From assembly GCF_030272615.1 (NCBI RefSeq), contig NC_081414.1:761263148-761327147 (forward strand): 64,000 bases of DNA. Direction: 5' to 3'. Below the pieces are notes generated by a model. It was not told the DNA's origin. It saw only the letters and a program-made list of their open reading frames with translations, and searched no databases. Source of the stretch: Cryptomeria japonica. Lineage: Eukaryota; Streptophyta; Pinopsida; Cupressales; Cupressaceae. Numbering within the stretch: the stretch's first letter is position 1; each line of letters starts with the position of its first letter. This document shows, piece after piece, positions 58,856 to 64,000 of this stretch. Both the position numbers and the translations under genes were made by a program.

Positions 58856-59656
58856 TGATGCAGCCATGATCGGGAGGATCCTCAAGGAGAATAATCCAAA
58901 TCATACAACAATAGTTACACAACAAAAGCAACAACACAAAATGTAGAAAATGCAAAATCAAACATCCACATTGATACATAGATTCATTACAAGCTAGCCG
59001 ACAACATCCGGTATAAATACAGGCTTACAAGCCTAGAACAACATACATTCCTAATTACAATCCATTCGAACCTCCAAAAGAGTTCAAATTATAAATCACA
59101 AAACTAAATCATCATCTTTCACTCATGCCTGAAAGGATTGAATACAACAACATATATACCATCTGAAACACATCTGGGTCGGCCACAAAAAATTACATTC
59201 TCCAATGACAGGAAAATGAAACGTGTAAAGTAGGTCAGACCCAAAATGTGGAGATCTCCTTTGCCAAAGGCAACAACAAAGTGCAAACCACCAAGGAAGG
59301 TCGACCAAGGGCTTAGGAACATCGTATGTGGTGCCAAATAGATTCGCAAGTTGATAAATCACTCCGCAAGAGAAGAAATCTCCAACAAGTCGTTAAGCTC
59401 AAAACTACTCTAGGAATCAAGAAACAACCAATCCGAAAGCAATTACTTGCTAGAAAAGGATCCAAATGAACTGAAAATATGGAATAAGAACACGTTTGGA
59501 AGTGATGAATCTGATCCACAACAGAAAATAAAAAACTATTGGAGAATGTCGGAAGAAACATAAAAACTGCAACACGGAACTGAACAAAAACAAAACTAAA
59601 ACAAATATTTTTGGTTGATGCAAGATTGCTCATCGGCCAGGGATGCTCCTACATCA
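58856..59656 (-). repeat. Element E 5' LTR (801 bp)
   Basis: Minus strand starts TGATGTAGGAGCATCC and ends GGCTGCATCA. The primer site lies a few bases inside the element. Confidence 0.88.
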
Positions 59657-59661
59657 CTTAA

Positions 59662-60640
59662 TGATGACATTCTTCCTATATTTTGTAATATTTTAAATTC
59701 ATCCTTAGGGTTACATATTTTTTATGTTTCTTCTTATGATAAGCCTAGGGATATTTATGTAAGAGCTTCATTTTTTCTGTGTGAGCATCCATGGTTGATT
59801 GGAAATCCTCATCAAAAAAATAAAATAAATGAGAAAGAATAATAAGGTCTTGACTTTGTCTTCATATCATTCTCTTGCATTTATCCTGACTTTTATGATT
59901 CAAGGAGGGACTCAACTTTTTTGGAATCTAATAACAACATCAATAATTATGAATAAAAGATTTGCAACCTAGGAAACAAATATAGGCAAGCAACTAGGCT
60001 ACACTAAAGATGGGTTAGAAAAAAGACGCTACTAGTCATATTCAAGGAGAGGAGTAAGTCTATACTAGGAAAAAATAGTGAAACTAAAATTTCCCCATTC
60101 TACATTGGTTTTGGGAGAAATTAAAAATGTTTGTAAATTTATTTGAAAGGGGATATATGCTAAACAAAACGGATTTGAATATCAAATATCCAAGGTTTTC
60201 TAGTGCTACTAAATTTTTATCCCTCCATGTTAAAATATATAAGCAATCTACCCTTATTATAATGGTCTAATGGTAATGTCTATGAATGTGCATGGCATTT
60301 AAAATATTGTATGTTAGTTTAATTCCTAAAAAACAGACAAGGTGCTAGAAAGAATCAAGACTAGAAAGGAGTTGAATATAGTACGTTACAAGACTAAAAT
60401 TATCCACCAAGAGGAAGAGCAATGTATAATAGAGTATGAGGTAGATCATTTGGTGGCACATGTTTTATATGTGCTTAATATAGTCATAGAGAATTTGAAA
60501 ATCCACAAGTACGAGATGATGTGAGATGATCAAGTGAAAGGCAACAATCATGTCATCCAGGCTGGTGAATGTTCAATTGCATTTTCTAGTCAGTATAGAT
60601 AAAATATTATGATGAAGTGATTACTATTAAAGACAATAAA
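59662..60640 (+). other. Probable old gypsy flank, not resolved
   Basis: AT-rich, many stops. A 60-codon frame at 60,342-60,524 (HQEEEQCIIEYEVDHLVAHV) could be a gag-to-protease linker of the gypsy relic that follows. That is a guess from position. Confidence 0.35.
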
Positions 60641-61935
60641 TAAGGACAATGAGCCATTACAATGAAAATATCATTTTCAAAACTATTTATAAGTCAAGAG
60701 ACAAATGTTGTAAATTTATAATTTATATTGGCTATAAATCATTTCCAATATCTAATGAGATGGTAGATAAATTGGGCCTAAAGATGGTAAAACACCCAAG
60801 TCAGGTTATAAGGCATATCGGTTTCAAAAAGGTCACCAAATACTACTAAATTAATAATACCTAACTAATATTTAGGTTAGTTCTTGTGAGGATGATATTT
60901 GGTGTGATGTAGTTCTTGTGGATGTGTCATGTTTTATTGGGTGGACCTTGGCAACTTGGTACAAAATCCATAAATGATGGGATGGCTAACACTTAAACAC
61001 TTGAGAAGAATGAAAGTTCATATTGAGCCCTTTGAAGGAACCTAAAAAAGAAAGTGGACATAAAAAATAAAACTATATTAATCTCTAGCAAACAAATTTT
61101 TAGTATGATAAAGAGGGAGAAGAATGTTTCTCCACCATACCCAAGGCACTTTGAGTTAGGAAAATAGCAAATGTTACTGACATAACAACTAAAATAGATG
61201 AGTTACAAAAGGAATATGCCAAGATCATCTCTAATGATATTTTAAAAAGATTACTACCAATATAGAGTGTTAGGACCATCATACAGTCTTGCTATTGGGG
61301 CCAAGTCTTCCAAACAAGGCAACAAATTAGTTGACTTGAATGTAAAATAAAGAAGTAAATAAAAAATTGAAAGATCTTGACAAAGGTTAAATAAAGGAGA
61401 TCCTTAGCATTTGTTGTTGTACCAATAATGTTGATGTAGAGAAGTTTAGTGCATTTTTAGTTTAGTTTGGGATAGAAAATTTACTCTCAATGAGAGAAAG
61501 TAATCTTAAATTGGAATCATATTTGTTGATTGGAGGATGTACACCAACTCTAGATCTTCGGTGAGAGAAAACCCAAATATTATTGTCCCTTTCTCATATG
61601 GATTACCTCATGAATTATCTAAGTGGTTCCAAGTACTTTGCCAACTTATATATATAAAAAGTAGATATTATCAAATCCAATTTTGGGAAGGTGATGAATG
61701 AAAGACAATCTTCAAAATAAAGGATGATTTTATGGGTGGTTAGTGTTGCCATTTTTACAATTCAAAGTACAAATTACCTCAATACGTGTCTTAATTAATG
61801 AAGGGTTAAAACCATTATCGAGTAATTTTTTGATTGTGTATATTGATGATATTCTCATATTTAGTCAAAAAATAGCATATATTGCATTTGAACTATGCAT
61901 TTTAGACATTAAAGGAGGTAAATTGTTGGTTAAAT
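60641..61935 (+). pseudogene. Decayed gypsy protease-RT relic
   Basis: Plus-strand protease similarity at 60,680-60,970: NEMVDKLGLKMVKHPSQVIR, then (frameshifted) a 'CHVLLGGPWQLGT'-like segment. RT similarity at 61,640-61,935: SRYYQIQFWEGDE matches 'YHQIRIxEGDEWKTAF', followed by NEGLKPLSSNFLIVYIDDIL with the RT 'YxDD' as YIDD, then GGKLLVKL. Many stops. The frame is cut at 61,935 by the next LTR. Same broad family as element E by its protease, but opposite strand and older. Confidence 0.75.
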
Positions 61936-63610
61936 TGTGTAGCGTCGTAAATTGTACGCACTTGCTAGGGTGGTACAATTTCACACCTAGTTTAGCACCT
62001 GCCTTGGCGCATTTTGCATTTTGCATTGCATTTCCCCTTTAGCACTTAATTAATTAAATTAATTAGGTCTAAGGTTCAATTTCATCATCTTCCATATCAT
62101 AAAGTTGGGCCCTTTTCATTAAAGTGTGCCCCTTTCATTTTATTCCTCCAATACATCATTTAATCAAAAACCCTAATTAGGTCCTATTTTGAACTTGGGG
62201 GCTTGATTTCGAGGGTCAAAACATCTCGAAATCACCTGTAACTTCGGGATTCTCTCTAAAATCATCATATCCGACAGCCCTAAAAATTTGGTGAAAAGTT
62301 GTCGGGACCATGGCGCCCCGAGTGCACACGGTCCCGGACATTTTTCCCGAAATTTTAGGAGCGCGATCCAATCATAAAATAAAGCTTAACCCCAAGAAAT
62401 TGGGGAGAGATTCAATCTCTAGGTCGGCCAAAAGTTGAAATTAAGACCTAGGGTTTCATATATAAGAGCTCTCTTTCTTCATTGGAAAGGATCGAATTTT
62501 GGCTTTCAAGGGACCTTCTATGCAGCGAAAGAGCAGATCTTTGAAGACTTCAACAACATTCAACATCCATCTATCAATCATTTATCAATTTCATTCATAC
62601 ATTTAGGGCTTTGAAGACATTGAAGAGCAATAGGGGATTACCGACTGAAGATTGGCTTGTACCCCTCCCTTGGGGTTGGGTATGATTTCATGTTGTTTTC
62701 ATGTCTTTGCATAAGCCTCATTATATCATTTGTATTCATGCTTTAGATCACTTGGCATCTTGATTTGGAGCATTTATATTATCATTTACAAGAAATTAGG
62801 GTTTACTTTCTAGGTTGCTCTAGTTTGCTTACTTGCATTTTAGGATCTTGCACACACACAAGGTCTGCACACACAATACTTTTACAATACAACTTGGCTA
62901 TTCGTGGAGGTGGAAACCACCGAAGCGGGGGTTTGACTAAGGCAAAACCCTATATAGCCGCCCACCACACTTTTCAGATATAAGTGCAGATTTCAGGATT
63001 CGGACGATGCCGCAAATTGCAGATCCAGAAGAAGCAGACGGAGACCAAACAACACACCAAATTTCAGAGCAAAAGACCAGGACAGGGGTGTGGGGGGCCC
63101 TGGTCCTGCCAGGACGGGGGCGCTGGGCGCCCTGGTCCCTGGGACAGGGGCGCTGGGCACCCTGGTCCTTCTGTCAGACAGCAGTTTTCAGCATTTTTGA
63201 CAGCTTTCTAGGTTGCAAAACAGCAATTTTCGGAGCAGTTTCAAGGGCAGAATCAGGACAGTGGCGCCCGCGCCCCCATCTCAAACATTTTCACTCAGAT
63301 TTTAACTGCGGGTACACATTTGCATTCTTGTTTTGTCCTTGTGTTTACAACTTTTCATTGTTTAATCTCAATTCTGCAATCTTGTTATTAGTTCATACTT
63401 GCATTTTGGGGTTAGGACTTGAACTTGCATCATTCTATCTATCATTTGCAACAAAGGAATAGAAATCCTAATAGGTAGCCCGTGGCTCTCTCTTCCACAA
63501 AAAGAAGTAGCCAATTGTGTGATACCTCTAGGCTCTTTCGTATTCCACAAGTGTGTGATTGAAAGTGAGGTTAGGGCATGTTTGCTTAGTGTCACTTTTT
63601 CCCCCACACA
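61936..63610 (+). mobile_element. Element F: 5' LTR of an element running off the window
   Basis: Inserted in the gypsy RT relic. Starts TGTGTAGCGTCG and ends CCCCCACACA, with a TATATAAG box at 62,460-62,467. It is followed by TTTTGGTGAACCCGACATGA (63,611-63,630), which I read as a primer-binding site, though the tRNA is not identified. The 3' LTR and TSD are outside the window, so the ends rest on the broken RT frame and TG/CA rules. Confidence 0.55.
63090..63180 (+). repeat. GC-rich hairpin cluster in F, related to the element C motif
   Basis: Around 63,125-63,155 the arms GCGCCCTGGTCCCT and GGGACAGGGGCGC stand back to back. The first arm is nearly the reverse complement of element C's AGGGACCAGGGCGA arm, and the second of its TCGCTCCTGTCCCT arm. 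Partial copies lie on both sides. A weaker GC-rich block with GGGACCATGGCGCCCC lies near 62,303-62,335. Confidence 0.65.
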
Positions 63611-63630
63611 TTTTGGTGAACCCGACATGA

Positions 63631-64000
63631 AATCCAATCTTCTCTAATTCTGATTTCAAATTTGAGTGTTTATGCTATTCCAAATTCAAATTTGTACTTA
63701 CAAGTTTTAATTTCTTGCAAGATTCAAAAAAATTTAGAGGAAATTTTTGCTAAAACCCTAATTTTTCAATTCAAAGTTGAACTTGTGGATAGCTTAATTG
63801 GGATCAATAATTTCAAATCTGATTTAGGAACTCATTTGAATCATAAATTTCATTTTCTAAATCTATATTCTAAGTGCTTGCATTGAACATTTCCTTTTAT
63901 TTTGCATGTGTTATCATTTGAAAGAGGAAAATTGTTGTCATGATGCATTCATTTCATAGATGTGATAATGGGTTAGCTTCCCTTGTTTCAATTTTTCCTT
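63631..64000 (+). other. Element F leader, no gene yet
   Basis: Sequence after the presumed primer site. AT-rich, with short frames only and no gag motif before the window ends. Confidence 0.4.

Larger units (their letters stand above)
55917..59656 (-). mobile_element. Element E: gypsy-type element with gag and protease only
   Basis: On the minus strand: 5' LTR 59,656-58,856, primer site TGGTATCAGAGTTGG at about 58,852-58,838, gag, zinc knuckle, protease, then 3' LTR 56,727-55,917. The TSD CTTAA is perfect (55,912-55,916; 59,657-59,661). Interior is only 2.1 kb: RT, RNase H and integrase are absent. Confidence 0.88.

Overview
This is nuclear DNA of a seed plant with a large, repeat-rich genome. 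It holds one host gene with long introns, many LTR retrotransposons of the copia and gypsy types, a Helitron, a hAT transposon and a LINE remnant. A gymnosperm is my best guess, from long introns, slowly decayed nested LTR elements and the LTR types, but the sequence does not prove it. No bacterial, organellar or viral genes are visible.

Layout. 1-3.9 kb: a partial copia-like LTR and an AT-rich 67-bp minisatellite. 4.2-17.0 kb: a complete nine-exon apyrase gene (GDA1/CD39 NTPDase) on the minus strand, coding for 467 aa, with introns up to 4.4 kb. 17.9-19.9 kb: a decayed LINE. 21.9-49.2 kb: one nested transposon block. 49.5-54.1 kb: a second copy of the 5' end of the apyrase gene (exon 1, most of intron 1, a wrecked exon 2). 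55.9-59.7 kb: a gypsy element with gag and protease only. 60.6-61.9 kb: a gypsy protease/RT relic, cut by a new LTR element (61.9 kb to the window edge).

The nested block can be resolved to the base from target-site duplications (TSDs). Element G (21,900-31,549; TSD AGTTT) carries a Helitron in its 3' LTR; the empty site survives in its 5' LTR. Where G's right TSD lies, a hAT element (46,237-49,220; TSD GTTTTGAG) and a minus-strand copia element, copia A (31,556-46,228; TSD G/ATTTT), also inserted. Copia A carries copia B (31,951-44,277; TSD AAAAA). The 5' LTR of copia B is split by element C (32,301-38,936; TSD AGGAC). A further LTR-like piece, D, lies in copia A between two 150-bp direct repeats.

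Most interesting signals: (1) inside the 4.4-kb LTR of element C, thirteen copies of an exactly 33-bp near-palindrome, eleven of them spaced at about 166 or 176 bp; (2) strong hairpins in five LTR families of the window, one of them the same sequence family as (1); (3) an intact second exon 1 of apyrase upstream of the gene on the same strand, with a matching donor phase, that could serve as an alternative first exon over a 41-kb intron; (4) an ORF of unknown function next to the primer-binding region of element C.
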